From Verrucomicrobiia bacterium (GTDB lineage Bacteria > Verrucomicrobiota > Verrucomicrobiia > Verrucomicrobiales > Akkermansiaceae), in NCBI GenBank assembly GCA_947462875.1, contig CANHQJ010000002.1, positions 124,001 through 188,000 of the forward strand: a DNA stretch of 64,000 nucleotides, read 5' to 3'. Positions within the stretch are counted from its first letter, which is position 1; each line of letters opens with the position of its first letter. Under the pieces are notes generated by a model. The model saw only the letters and a list, made by a program, of their open reading frames with translations, was not told where the DNA came from and ran no database searches. Below are positions 17,928 to 26,151 of the stretch, piece after piece. Both the position numbers and the translations under genes were made by a program.

Positions 17928-18485
17928 ATGAGCAATCATTTTTACGGAGCCTATCATTGGGAGTTCGTACCGGTGGAGGATCGATATCTTTTGCTCGATG
18001 CCCTCCAAGTGTTTTGCGGGGAGGATTGCAATCTATTCATCGAAGTTGTATCGCCCTCAGTATGGCGGCGTTTTCGATTCTGGCGGATGCGATCTCGCTA
18101 CCGTACCACGCTTTTTCCTGATATGCTAAGCCCTCTTCCTTCGGTCTTTCACGTAAGACTTACTGAGAAAAATCTCCGCGCGCTTCGGGCTATGTTACAA
18201 CGCGACGGTCTGAGTGAACGTAGCATCGCCCACATCAAGGGATATCGCCAATCGCTTGGATTGTTTTGGTTCCACGGGTTTTGTGACAATGGCGATCAGA
18301 CCTTATGCTGTAGCAGGCATGTCGATGAAGCCACGGTAGGCAAGCTGGAAGAGCGCTTGAAGGTGAAGGCGGAAAAGAAGTGGGGAGAATTGAAGTCGGA
18401 CCGAGAGCGAAAGGAAGATCTTGAACGCATCCTCGCTGCCATGAAACGCTTTCCCGCATCGCAAATCTCCGGGGAAGAGAAGTGA
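17928..18485 (+). CDS. Protein of unknown function
   Basis: The predicted protein is 185 residues with no signal peptide and no membrane segment. It starts MSNHFYGAYHWEF, has a basic aromatic patch (VWRRFRFWRMRSRYR) around residues 46-60, and ends in a charged helix (about 135-180). I do not recognise the family. It lies 145 bp after the antitoxin gene on the same strand, with a clearly lower GC content than the BFN gene that follows. It may therefore have arrived with the toxin-antitoxin pair, but nothing shows a functional link. Confidence 0.55.
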   Translation: MSNHFYGAYHWEFVPVEDRYLLLDALQVFCGEDCNLFIEVVSPSVWRRFRFWRMRSRYRTTLFPDMLSPLPSVFHVRLTEKNLRALRAMLQRDGLSERSIAHIKGYRQSLGLFWFHGFCDNGDQTLCCSRHVDEATVGKLEERLKVKAEKKWGELKSDRERKEDLERILAAMKRFPASQISGEEK

Positions 18486-18577
18486 GATGATGTTTCGCTA
18501 GGACATGACTCGGCGCTGGGATTGCAGCGGCGCGATTCGGCTTGTATGGCATTGGCGGATGGTGTAGGGTGCCAAGC

Positions 18578-19027
18578 ATGCCTGACCTGACCCGAGTGGA
18601 GCCGATCGCCCTGATGCCGACGCAGGCGGGGTGTGCCGTTTTTTTGGGCGACGGGCACAAGGTGATTTCGTTTTTCATCGATCCCGCGATCGGCGCATCG
18701 ATCAATGCCGTGCTGGCGGGGCAGAAGCCGGAGCGGCCGCTGACGCATGATTTGTTTCTGATGAGCCTGGAGGCCTTCGGCGCGCGTTTGCAGCGGGTGG
18801 TGATCGTCAGCATGAAGGACGAGGTGTATTTCGCGCGGGTGATTTTCCAGGTGGAGAATGAGATTCAGGAAAAAAAGATCGTCGAGCTGGATGCGCGGCC
18901 CAGCGATTGCATCGCGCTGGCGGTGCGGGCGCATGCGCCGATGTATGTGGTGACGGATCTGTGGGATTCGCTGGCGGATGTATCCGATACGCTGGAGGAA
19001 ATGCGGCGCGAGGGAGAAGAATCCTGA
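18578..19027 (+). CDS. BFN-domain (DUF151) protein
   Basis: The predicted protein is 149 residues, almost entirely a BFN (bifunctional nuclease, DUF151) domain. Family blocks are FIDPAIGASINAVLAGQKPERPLTHDL, FARVIFQ and the signature LDARPSDCIALAVRAHAP. The family is named after a plant nuclease with DNase and RNase activity. The bacterial members are poorly understood, and biochemical activity here is only inferred. ATG 18578 starts the domain directly and I prefer it to the TTG at 18542. The TerC-like gene follows after 59 bp on the same strand. Confidence 0.9.
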   Translation: MPDLTRVEPIALMPTQAGCAVFLGDGHKVISFFIDPAIGASINAVLAGQKPERPLTHDLFLMSLEAFGARLQRVVIVSMKDEVYFARVIFQVENEIQEKKIVELDARPSDCIALAVRAHAPMYVVTDLWDSLADVSDTLEEMRREGEES

Positions 19028-19086
19028 CGCGCGCGTGATTCGTCCTTTACCAAAGCGCGCATTCGCCATTGAATCGCCGCGAGCTT

Positions 19087-20139
19087 ATGACTGTTCACAC
19101 TGTGCATTATCCCGTTTGGTGTTGGGTCACCTTTTTTGTGGTCGTGTTTCTGGCCTTGTTCGTCGATCTCGGCATTGCCAATCGCCGGGCTCACGCGCCT
19201 TCGCGGCGTGAGACCTTGCTGTGGAGCGGCGTGTGGATTTCGCTGGCGCTGCTGTTCAACGGCTTCGTGTATGGCGCGGTGACGCATGCGAATGGCTCGG
19301 AGATGGGATTTTTCAAAGCGAAGGAATTCCTGACGGGCTATCTGATCGAGCTCTCGCTATCGGTGGACAATCTGTTTGTCTTCCTGCTGATTTTCAGCTA
19401 CTTCAAGGTGCCGAAAAAATACCAGCACCGCGTGCTGTTCTGGGGCATCATGGGGGCGCTGGCGATGCGCATGATCATGATCTTCACCGGTGCGGAACTG
19501 GTCGAGCGCTTCCACTGGATTCTCTATGTCTTCGGCGCGTTCCTGCTGTGGACCGGTGTGAAAATGTTCGGCAGTGACGATGATGGGTTCAATCCGGAGG
19601 AGAGCCGCCTGGTGACATTCATCACGCGCTTCGTGCGCATCTCGAAGCACTACGATGGCAGCCAGTTCACGGTGATCAAGGATGGCAAACGCACGGGCAC
19701 CTTGTTGTTGCTGGTGCTGATCGTGGTGGAGCTTTCCGATGTGATGTTTGCCGTGGACTCGATCCCGGCGATCTTCGGCATCACGACGGACAAATTCATC
19801 GTCTATACCTCGAACATTTTTGCGATTCTCGGCTTGCGTACGTTTTTCTTTTTGCTCGCGGACCTCGCGGACCGCTTCCACTACCTGAAAATCGGACTGG
19901 CCTTCATCCTGAGTTTCATCGGGGTGAAAATGCTCCTGCCGCTGGCTGCGGCGGGCGTGATGAAACTGCATGAGGGGCCTGCCGAGGCGGGTTTCTACTC
20001 GCTGGTCCAGCGTTATCTCAATCATGAGTTCCATCAGTCCATGGTGAACATCTCGTTGGGTGTGGTGCTGGGCGCCTTGGTGCTCTCGGTGGTGGCTTCG
20101 CTGGTGTGGCCGAAGAAAGAGGAAACTCCGGAATCCTGA
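19087..20139 (+). CDS. TerC/Alx-family membrane protein, probable metal exporter
   Basis: The predicted protein is 350 residues with about eight or nine membrane helices. TerC/Alx family motifs are visible: SLSVDNLFVFLLIFSYFKVP, HRVLFWGIMGALAMR and VELSDVMFAVDSIPAIFGITTDKFIVYTSNIFAILGLR. The conserved acidic residues within the membrane (Asp in SVDN and DSIP) are those implicated in metal transport. Alx-type members export manganese, and TerC was first linked to tellurite resistance. No manganese riboswitch fits in the 59-bp leader. ATG 19087 was chosen over the TTG at 19069. A pseudouridine synthase gene follows after 10 bp. Confidence 0.93.
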   Translation: MTVHTVHYPVWCWVTFFVVVFLALFVDLGIANRRAHAPSRRETLLWSGVWISLALLFNGFVYGAVTHANGSEMGFFKAKEFLTGYLIELSLSVDNLFVFLLIFSYFKVPKKYQHRVLFWGIMGALAMRMIMIFTGAELVERFHWILYVFGAFLLWTGVKMFGSDDDGFNPEESRLVTFITRFVRISKHYDGSQFTVIKDGKRTGTLLLLVLIVVELSDVMFAVDSIPAIFGITTDKFIVYTSNIFAILGLRTFFFLLADLADRFHYLKIGLAFILSFIGVKMLLPLAAAGVMKLHEGPAEAGFYSLVQRYLNHEFHQSMVNISLGVVLGALVLSVVASLVWPKKEETPES

Positions 20140-20149
20140 TCGCGGTATC

Positions 20150-20716
20150 GTGCTGATCGCGTTTCACAAGCCCTTCGATGTGCTCTCGCAATTCACGCGC
20201 GAGCTGCCGGAGCATCGCACCTTGGCGGATTTTTCCCTGCCCAAGGACGTGTATGCCATCGGCCGGCTCGATCGCGATTCCGAGGGCCTGTTGTTGTTGA
20301 GCGATGAAAAGCCGCTGGTGGATCGCTTGCTGAACCCGCGTCATGAGCACCCGCGCACCTACTGGGCGCAGGTGGAGGGCACTCCGGATGAGGCTTCCTT
20401 GCGGCGCTTGAGCGATGGTACGCTGGTGATTCAAGGGCATCGTGTCGCCAAGGCGAAGGCGCGGTGTTTGCCGGGCGAGCCGGACCTTCCGCCGCGCACG
20501 CCACCCATCCGCTATCGCGCGGCGATTCCCACGGCGTGGATCGAGCTGACCTTGACCGAGGGGAAAAACCGCCAGGTCCGTCGCATGACCGCAGCGGTGG
20601 GCCTGCCCACCTTGCGGCTGGTGCGGGTGGCGATCGGTGGATTTCTGTTAGGCGAGCTGGCGCCGGGGCAGTGGCGGGAGTTGGAGGCGGCGGACCGGCG
20701 CTTGCTGGGCGTGTGA
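20150..20716 (+). CDS. RsuA/RluE-type rRNA pseudouridine synthase
   Basis: The predicted protein is 188 residues and lacks the N-terminal S4 domain of RsuA and RluB, as in the short RluE type. The catalytic Asp is in YAIGRLDRDSEGLLLL. The downstream family motif GKNRQVRRMTAAVGLPTLRLVRVAIG is complete. It would convert a uridine in rRNA to pseudouridine; the exact position (U2457 for RluE of 23S) is only a guess. I chose GTG 20150, 10 bp past the TerC-like gene, because the open frame upstream is an alternate reading of that gene. Confidence 0.9.
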   Translation: MLIAFHKPFDVLSQFTRELPEHRTLADFSLPKDVYAIGRLDRDSEGLLLLSDEKPLVDRLLNPRHEHPRTYWAQVEGTPDEASLRRLSDGTLVIQGHRVAKAKARCLPGEPDLPPRTPPIRYRAAIPTAWIELTLTEGKNRQVRRMTAAVGLPTLRLVRVAIGGFLLGELAPGQWRELEAADRRLLGV

Positions 20717-20761
20717 AGGAAAAAATTCTTTAGGCTTGGCATTGCGCTGTGGTGCGCTTTG

Positions 20762-21211
20762 ATGAGTCCGATGTTCTCCACCAGCCAACTCAGCGAAGAC
20801 CAGAAAAATGCCATACGCCAGTGGGCCGAAGACGGCGCGCAAATGGCCGAGATCCAGAAGCGCATGAATGACGAGTGGCAGATCCGCGTCACCTACATGG
20901 ACACGCGTTTTCTGATCCTCGATCTGGGCATCACGCTGAAGACCGAGGTCAAGGAGGAGCCTGAAAAAGAACAGCCCGTCCCCGGTGAGGACGCGGATGC
21001 CACCGCCGGTGACGTGCGCGTGAGCCGTGATGAGATCGTGATTCCCGGCATGCTGTTCAGCGGCAAGGTCGTGTTCAGCGATGGCGAAAAGGCGCTCTGG
21101 TATGTCGATGAAACCGGTCGCCTCGGCCTGGATCCCGATACCTCGGGGTATCGGCCGAATCAGGATGACATCATCGCCTTCCAGACACAGCTCAAGCAAA
21201 TGCTGCGCTGA
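20762..21211 (+). CDS. Conserved-looking protein of unknown function
   Basis: The predicted protein is 149 residues, soluble and acidic. The N-terminal third looks helical with a helix-turn-helix-like flavour (LSEDQKNAIRQWAEDGAQMAEIQKRMNDEW). It is followed by an acidic Glu/Pro-rich linker (about 66-85) and a beta-rich end with LWYVDETGRLGLDPD. I do not recognise the family. ATG 20771 is another possible start. It sits between the pseudouridine synthase and the membrane hydrolase gene on the same strand. Confidence 0.65.
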   Translation: MSPMFSTSQLSEDQKNAIRQWAEDGAQMAEIQKRMNDEWQIRVTYMDTRFLILDLGITLKTEVKEEPEKEQPVPGEDADATAGDVRVSRDEIVIPGMLFSGKVVFSDGEKALWYVDETGRLGLDPDTSGYRPNQDDIIAFQTQLKQMLR

Positions 21212-21225
21212 TGCAGTGAGGGGAT

Positions 21226-22233
21226 ATGGACAATCTAACGCACGGACTCCTGGGCATGGCTGTCGCGGTGTGCGTGGTGCCGCGTGAGAGCGTCAGGCAC
21301 GCGGCGGCGGTGGGATTTCTCGCGGGTGAATTTCCCGATCTCGATATCCTCTTGCGTTCCGAGAGCGACCCGCTGTTTGCGCTGGAAATGCACCGGCATT
21401 TCACCCACTCGCTGCTGATGGCCCCGGTGATCGGCGCGGCGATGGCGTGGCTGGTGATGCTGTGGCAGCGCTGGCGCGGGCGCGCCTATGCGGGCAAGGC
21501 CTTGCTGCTCGCCGGAGTGATGGCGGCATTCAGTCATGGGCTCTGCGATGTGTGGACCAGCTACGGCACGCGCTGGTACTGGCCGTTTGCGGATACGCGG
21601 GTGGCGTGGGATCTCATCTCGGTGATTGATCCGCTCTTCACCCTGCCGCTCTTGTTGCCGGTGTGCCTCGCGATCAAGCGCCGCGCGCGGAAGTGGGCGG
21701 CGGTTGCCTTGTTGTGGGCGATGTTTTATCTTTGCTGCAGTGTCCTGCAACAAGTGAGGGTTCTGATCGCGGCGAATGATGCGGCGGTGGAGCGCGGCCA
21801 TGACGCACGGCGACTGACGGTGAAACCGTCCTTTGGCAACATCATCGTATGGCGTGCGCTGTATGAATGCCGGGGTGAGGCGCATGTGCTGTGCTTTCGC
21901 GCCACGGGGGAGGTTAAGTTGTTAGGGGAAAGCCGTGCGACCCTGGTCAAGCCCGCGGTTCTGCGCGAGATCGCGCCCGGCTCCGTATTGGCGCGAGACA
22001 TCGAGCGTTTCGCGCATTTTTCGGATGGCTGGCTGGGCTGGCATCCGCAGCAGGCGGGAGTGCTCGGAGATCTGCGCTATGCCATGCGGCCGGATGCCGT
22101 TTCGCCGCTCTGGGGCATCGTGGTGGATGCCTCGAAGCCGGAGGCCCACGCCCCGTTCGCCACTTTCCGCCGCACTCGAGATGAATCGTGGCAGGTGCTC
22201 TGGCAGATGATTTGGCACGGAGAGGTGCCGTGA
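21226..22233 (+). CDS. YdjM/DUF457-like membrane-bound metal-dependent hydrolase
   Basis: The predicted protein is 335 residues. The N-terminal half has the family pattern: MDNLTHGLLGMA with His6, FLAGEFPDLDILL with two Asp, then MHRHFTHSLLM and SHGLCDVWTSYGTRWYWPF. These His and Asp residues are the presumed metal ligands. They lie between four or so membrane helices in the first 180 residues. A soluble C-terminal domain of about 160 residues follows. The family resembles LexA-regulated YdjM; the substrate is unknown. A good ribosome site (GAGGGGAT) precedes ATG 21226. Confidence 0.88.
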   Translation: MDNLTHGLLGMAVAVCVVPRESVRHAAAVGFLAGEFPDLDILLRSESDPLFALEMHRHFTHSLLMAPVIGAAMAWLVMLWQRWRGRAYAGKALLLAGVMAAFSHGLCDVWTSYGTRWYWPFADTRVAWDLISVIDPLFTLPLLLPVCLAIKRRARKWAAVALLWAMFYLCCSVLQQVRVLIAANDAAVERGHDARRLTVKPSFGNIIVWRALYECRGEAHVLCFRATGEVKLLGESRATLVKPAVLREIAPGSVLARDIERFAHFSDGWLGWHPQQAGVLGDLRYAMRPDAVSPLWGIVVDASKPEAHAPFATFRRTRDESWQVLWQMIWHGEVP

Positions 22234-22237
22234 CGGT

Positions 22238-22507
22238 TTAGTAGCGCGTGTGCCACCATGAGTATGCCGCCGCGCCGAGAGCGGCGAGGCCGAGGATGAT
22301 GTCCACGGCTGTTCCGTGGGTGATTCCCGTCAGCAGCAGCATGGCACCCGTGATGATGAGCCAGACCAGACCGATCACGCGGGCGATGACTTTTTCCACA
22401 TTCATCGCCGCGCCGAAGGCGACAAGCGCCACGCCAATGCGCATGACATAGCTCATGGGCTTCAAGGCAGTGAGGGCACCGATGGTGAGGAAATCGTCGA
22501 GTTGCAT
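22238..22507 (-). CDS. Small membrane protein of unknown function
   Basis: The predicted protein is 89 residues from ATG 22507, with three hydrophobic segments and a short tail ending YSWWHTRY. It contains no recognisable catalytic residues. It is convergent with the metal-dependent hydrolase gene, with only 4 bp between the stops. The ORF can be extended to 22546, but the added residues are hydrophilic and unlikely. Confidence 0.6.
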   Translation of the reverse strand: MQLDDFLTIGALTALKPMSYVMRIGVALVAFGAAMNVEKVIARVIGLVWLIITGAMLLLTGITHGTAVDIILGLAALGAAAYSWWHTRY

Positions 22508-22598
22508 GGGTGTGTGGTCGATGGGTGATGATTCGCCTGAGCGCATTCTTTGGAAAATAATGATTGCGCGATGCGGGTGCGCAGTGTTTGCTTTCGCC

Positions 22599-22703
22599 GC
22601 TGTCAGGGGCTGTGGAGGTTCGGCAGGCGAACCCCGCCAGGTCCTAATCGAAGCAACGGTAGTTTGTCCGGGCTTGCCACGGATTCCCTGACAGCACTTT
22701 TTT
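22599..22703 (+). ncRNA. ffs: Signal recognition particle RNA (4.5S type)
   Basis: The ends form a perfect 10-bp stem, GCTGTCAGGG (22599-22608) with CCCTGACAGC (22686-22695). A TTTTTT run follows (22698-22703), which would stop transcription. Inside are the conserved SRP landmarks: GGTTCGGCAGGCGAACC, then CCCCGCCAGGTCC, then GAAGCAACGGTAG on the 3' side of the apical helix. This is the core that binds Ffh. The apical loop is unusual: where most bacteria have GGTCC-GGAA-GGAAGC, this RNA has GGTCC-TAAT-CGAAGC. It lies between two minus-strand protein genes. The 5' end is placed by the stem and may be a few bases off. Confidence 0.9.
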
Positions 22704-22717
22704 CGAGTCGCCAGCGT

Positions 22718-24163
22718 TTACTCTTCATCCTCCTTGTCCTCTTTGTCATCCCTTGGCACGAGAATTTGCACAGCGGAGTGTTTTGCCAATTCAATGATGC
22801 CATTGGGAGAAGAGGGTTTGGTGGAGGCAATGTTGATGCGTTCGGATCCGCTCTTGCTGAAATCCTCCACGAATCCATGAAGGGCGGAGCCCTTGATCGC
22901 GTAACTCACGTTCTGCGCCGAACGGCCGTCCGAGGTGTTTTCCAGTCGCAAGGTGATCACTCCCACGACCCAACCCGTATCGGCGTCCACCAGCGCGCCG
23001 CCGGAGTTGCCCGGTTGGACCGGAACGGAAACCTGGTAGTAATTCTTGTCGTCACCCAGGCCCGCGGTAGCACTCACTTTGCCATCCGTGTACTTGGGCT
23101 CGATGCCCTGCAACATGGGGTTCGGAAAGCCGATGGTGAAAACCTCGCGCCCGAGCCCCATGTCGGTAGTGCCTTTGGAAACGGGTAGGCATTGCGGGGC
23201 CTTTGCCTCCACCTTGATCAGAGCCAAATCGAAATCGTCCGACTTCTTCACGACCTTGGCGCGATGCGTGGTGCCATCGCTCATGCGAACGTCCACTTCA
23301 TTGGCCGTACCCACCACGTGCCGGTTCGATACGATCCAGCCATCCGTCGCGATGAAAAATCCGGTGCCAAAGGACTTGTATTGGCTCAAGAAAGCCATCG
23401 GCCCTTTTTTGTTGTTCGAGTTTGGCAGTTCGTCGAGCTTGGCGATGAAGGGCTTGAGGGCCGGGTTTTTCGTCATTTCCTCGCGCAACAATTTTTCCGC
23501 CTGATCCTCGGATTCGGGCATCATTTTCATCACCTCTTCAATGGCCAGAACCATTTGATAACCGAGCTTTTCATCGCCATCGAAGATTTTCTCCGCATAC
23601 ATTTCAGCGAGCATGGTTCTGCGCTCTTCCTGCATTTCCTCGAATACGGCCTGTTCTTCTTTGGCTTTTTCGACAGCGCGCTCCACACTGGGAGCGCTGG
23701 CATCAAGCATCTCCTGGGCTTTTTCCTCAATGCTTTTGCGAACATCCGTTTGTGTTGGCTTGGCTGCCACCTGGGGCGCGGCCGGCACCGGTTCCGGTTT
23801 CTTGGAGTTCATGACAACCAGCGTAACGCACACGATGCTGAGCGCCGCGAGAGAGCCGATGATGACCGGAATCGTTTTGTCCGATGGTTTGGGGGCGAAG
23901 GATGGTTGCTGGTAGCTCGGCAGACCAGGCCGCGAAAGGCTTGGCGCCTGTGGCTGAACCGCTCCCGTATGGAGGGGAGGAGTGGCCAGCATCGGCTTCC
24001 GGAGCGCAGGTTGCGGCTGGGGAGCTGGCTCGGGCTGGGCGGCCTGCGGTGCTTCGATTTGGAAATGCGTGGCGCAGGATGGGCAAGCGTAAACTCCGCT
24101 TGCCGACGATTGTTCGATCGTCATTTCAATGCCGCAACTCGGACAGGCAATCTGTGTTGTCAT
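22718..24163 (-). CDS. Membrane-anchored trypsin-like serine protease with zinc ribbon
   Basis: The predicted protein is 481 residues. The N-terminus is a zinc ribbon (CPSCG at about 6-10 and CPSC at about 27-30). A Pro/Gln-rich linker and one membrane helix (about 96-115, IIGSLAALSIVCVTLVV) follow, then a charged helical or coiled-coil stretch. The HtrA-like protease domain has the triad His282 (SNRHVVG), Asp312 (FDLALI) and Ser387 (PGNSGGAL). No PDZ domain is visible. The topology suggests a cytoplasmic zinc ribbon and a periplasmic protease, possibly relaying a signal. ATG 24163 was chosen because it opens directly at the zinc ribbon. It is a single gene. Confidence 0.9.
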   Translation of the reverse strand: MTTQIACPSCGIEMTIEQSSASGVYACPSCATHFQIEAPQAAQPEPAPQPQPALRKPMLATPPLHTGAVQPQAPSLSRPGLPSYQQPSFAPKPSDKTIPVIIGSLAALSIVCVTLVVMNSKKPEPVPAAPQVAAKPTQTDVRKSIEEKAQEMLDASAPSVERAVEKAKEEQAVFEEMQEERRTMLAEMYAEKIFDGDEKLGYQMVLAIEEVMKMMPESEDQAEKLLREEMTKNPALKPFIAKLDELPNSNNKKGPMAFLSQYKSFGTGFFIATDGWIVSNRHVVGTANEVDVRMSDGTTHRAKVVKKSDDFDLALIKVEAKAPQCLPVSKGTTDMGLGREVFTIGFPNPMLQGIEPKYTDGKVSATAGLGDDKNYYQVSVPVQPGNSGGALVDADTGWVVGVITLRLENTSDGRSAQNVSYAIKGSALHGFVEDFSKSGSERINIASTKPSSPNGIIELAKHSAVQILVPRDDKEDKEDEE

Positions 24164-24374
24164 GGTAAGATATGATAAAATTTCGTTAGAAGGAATGCGC
24201 GTGTCAGACAATGCACGAGCGAAGGGAAAACGTAACGATCTCTCGTCGGGTCATTGCTGATGCTATCAGTAATAATATCGCACGCAGTCTAACGGTGTGG
24301 TCATACCCGTCAAGAAAGATTTGGCTGTTCGGCGGGGAGCGATCGATTTGATTCATGACAGGACACATTTCCCA

Positions 24375-24848
24375 TCAGACACGCGTGTGGCGTTTTACGG
24401 TGAATTCCGGATGTTCGAGTATCATTTCCTCGTTCGGAAATTCGGTTTCATAACCGGGAAAGCGCGTATCGCCCGGATAGTCCGCCTTGACGTGGGTGAT
24501 GAGCAGGGCATGCATGTGGGGGAGGAATGCCTGGTAAATTTCCGCACCGCCGATGATGTAGGCCTCGCCGGGCTGGGCGATGACTTTGCCCAGATCTTCC
24601 GGCATGTGGATCACCTCCACACCGGGATGACTCCAGCCGCGGTCGCGGGTGAGCACAATGTTCTGACGCTTCGGCAGGGGTCTGCCGATGGAGTCGAAGG
24701 TTTTTCGGCCCATGACGATGGCGTGGCCGCTGGTGGTTTTTTTGAAAAACGCCAGGTCATCGGGCAGGTGCCAGGGCAAGGTGCCATCGCGACCGATGAT
24801 GCGGTCCGCGGTCATGGCGACGATGCCGATGAGGGTGTGTGTGTTCAC
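24375..24848 (-). CDS. folA: Dihydrofolate reductase
   Basis: The predicted protein is 157 residues from GTG 24848. It reduces dihydrofolate to tetrahydrofolate with NADPH. Family motifs are LIGIVAMTADRIIGRDGTLPWHLPDDLAFFK (catalytic Asp in LPDD), VMGRKTFDSIG and YIIGGAEIYQAFLP. The GTG start lies 5 bp after the thyA stop, so the genes are coupled. Together they produce and recycle dihydrofolate in dTMP synthesis. The frame extends further upstream inside thyA, but that part is a shadow. Confidence 0.97.
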   Translation of the reverse strand: MNTHTLIGIVAMTADRIIGRDGTLPWHLPDDLAFFKKTTSGHAIVMGRKTFDSIGRPLPKRQNIVLTRDRGWSHPGVEVIHMPEDLGKVIAQPGEAYIIGGAEIYQAFLPHMHALLITHVKADYPGDTRFPGYETEFPNEEMILEHPEFTVKRHTRV

Positions 24849-24853
24849 GGTGC

Positions 24854-25666
24854 TTAGACGGAGATGGGTGCCTTGATGGCGGGGTGGGGATCGTAGTTGT
24901 CGAGACGGAAGTGCTCGAAGCGGAAGTCGTGGATGTGTTTGATGGACGGATCCATCCACATCTGCGGCAAGGCGCGCGGCTCGCGGGTGAGCTGGAGTTT
25001 GGTTTGCTCGATGTGATTTTGATAGAGATGGAGGTCGCCGAAGGTGTGGACGAAATCGCGTGCCTCGTAGCCGCAAACCTGCGCGATCATCATCGTCAGC
25101 AAGGCATAGGAGGCGATGTTGAAGGGCACGCCGAGAAAAAGATCCGCACTGCGCTGGTAGAGCTGGCAGGAAAGACCGCGTATGCCATTTTCATTCGGAG
25201 CGTGCACAAAAAATTGAAACAGGCAGTGGCAGGGAGGGAGCGCCATGTGATCGACATCCGCCACGTTCCACGCGGAGACGATGTGGCGGCGGGAATCGGG
25301 TTTGTGCTGGAGGTTGTGGATGAGTTGCTCGATCTGATCGACCACGCGGCCATCGGGGCAAACCCACGAGCGCCACTGCCGGCCGTACACCGGGCCGAGG
25401 TCGCCATTTTCATCCGCCCATTCGTCCCAGATGCTGACGCCATTTTCCTTGAGGTAAGCGATGTTGGTGCTGCCCTGGAGAAACCACAGCAGTTCGTGGA
25501 TGATGGAGCGCAGGTGGAGTTTTTTGGTGGTGAGGCAGGGAAAACCCTGCCGCAAGTCATAGCGCACCTGGCGGCCAAAGACCGCGATGGTGCCCGTGCC
25601 CGTGCGGTCGGGGCGCGACTCGCCGTTCTCCAACACATCACGCAACAAATCCAGATAGGTCTGCAT
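24854..25666 (-). CDS. thyA: Thymidylate synthase
   Basis: The predicted protein is 270 residues from ATG 25666. It makes dTMP from dUMP using methylenetetrahydrofolate. The catalytic Cys is at residue 146 in [11 protein letters not shown], the same number as in the E. coli enzyme. Other family blocks are RTGTGT near the N-terminus, [26 protein letters not shown] and HLYQNH. The upstream TTG reading adds 12 residues and is unlikely. It is followed after 5 bp by folA and preceded by ruvX. Confidence 0.98.
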   Translation of the reverse strand: MQTYLDLLRDVLENGESRPDRTGTGTIAVFGRQVRYDLRQGFPCLTTKKLHLRSIIHELLWFLQGSTNIAYLKENGVSIWDEWADENGDLGPVYGRQWRSWVCPDGRVVDQIEQLIHNLQHKPDSRRHIVSAWNVADVDHMALPPCHCLFQFFVHAPNENGIRGLSCQLYQRSADLFLGVPFNIASYALLTMMIAQVCGYEARDFVHTFGDLHLYQNHIEQTKLQLTREPRALPQMWMDPSIKHIHDFRFEHFRLDNYDPHPAIKAPISV

Positions 25667-25714
25667 GGCGGTGAGCTTGTGCGGAAATCGGTTGCATTTC
25701 AAGGACGGAGATTT

Positions 25715-26146
25715 TCAGGCCGGATGCCGCTCCATCCAGGATTGGAGGATCTCGACGGCGGCGGCCTGATCGATGAGCGCCTTCTGGCGCTTGGTGTTTT
25801 TCCCCGCCTCGTGCAGCTTGGCGGCGGCGGTGACGGTGGTGTAGGCCTCATCGATGAGATGGATGGGCAGTTGCGGGTGCTGCGCTTGCAGTTGGCCGAC
25901 AAAACGGCGGACTTTTTGCGCGGATTCGCCCTCGCGCCCGTCGAGATGGCAGGGCAGGCCCACCACGATGGTCTTGATGCCGCGCTGGGCGATAAGGGTG
26001 GCGATGCGCTCGAAGGCGTCCTGTTTTGCCAGATGGATCGTTTCCACCGGATGCGCCATGATGCCGACCGGATCCGAGGCGGCGATGCCGATGCGGGCGA
26101 GGCCGAAGTCGATGCCGAGTGCCGGGTGCGGAAAGGGATCGCTCAC
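25715..26146 (-). CDS. ruvX: Putative Holliday junction resolvase / pre-16S rRNA nuclease (YqgF)
   Basis: The predicted protein is 143 residues with the RNase H-like fold of YqgF/RuvX. Visible blocks are LGIDFGLARIGIAASD (first catalytic Asp), IVVGLPCHLDGREGE, the HLIDEAYTTV strand and the closing IDQAAAVEILQSW. In most members the third motif reads DERxTT/S; here the Arg is replaced by Ala, which may tune rather than abolish activity. The family processes the 5' end of 16S rRNA and may also act on recombination intermediates. It begins 5 bp after manC and precedes thyA by 48 bp. Confidence 0.92.
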   Translation of the reverse strand: MSDPFPHPALGIDFGLARIGIAASDPVGIMAHPVETIHLAKQDAFERIATLIAQRGIKTIVVGLPCHLDGREGESAQKVRRFVGQLQAQHPQLPIHLIDEAYTTVTAAAKLHEAGKNTKRQKALIDQAAAVEILQSWMERHPA

Positions 26147-26151
26147 TTCTG

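Noticed and set aside
19028-19086. A manganese (yybP-ykoY) riboswitch before the TerC/Alx gene
   Set aside because: Only 59 bp separate the genes and no matching stem-loops are visible.
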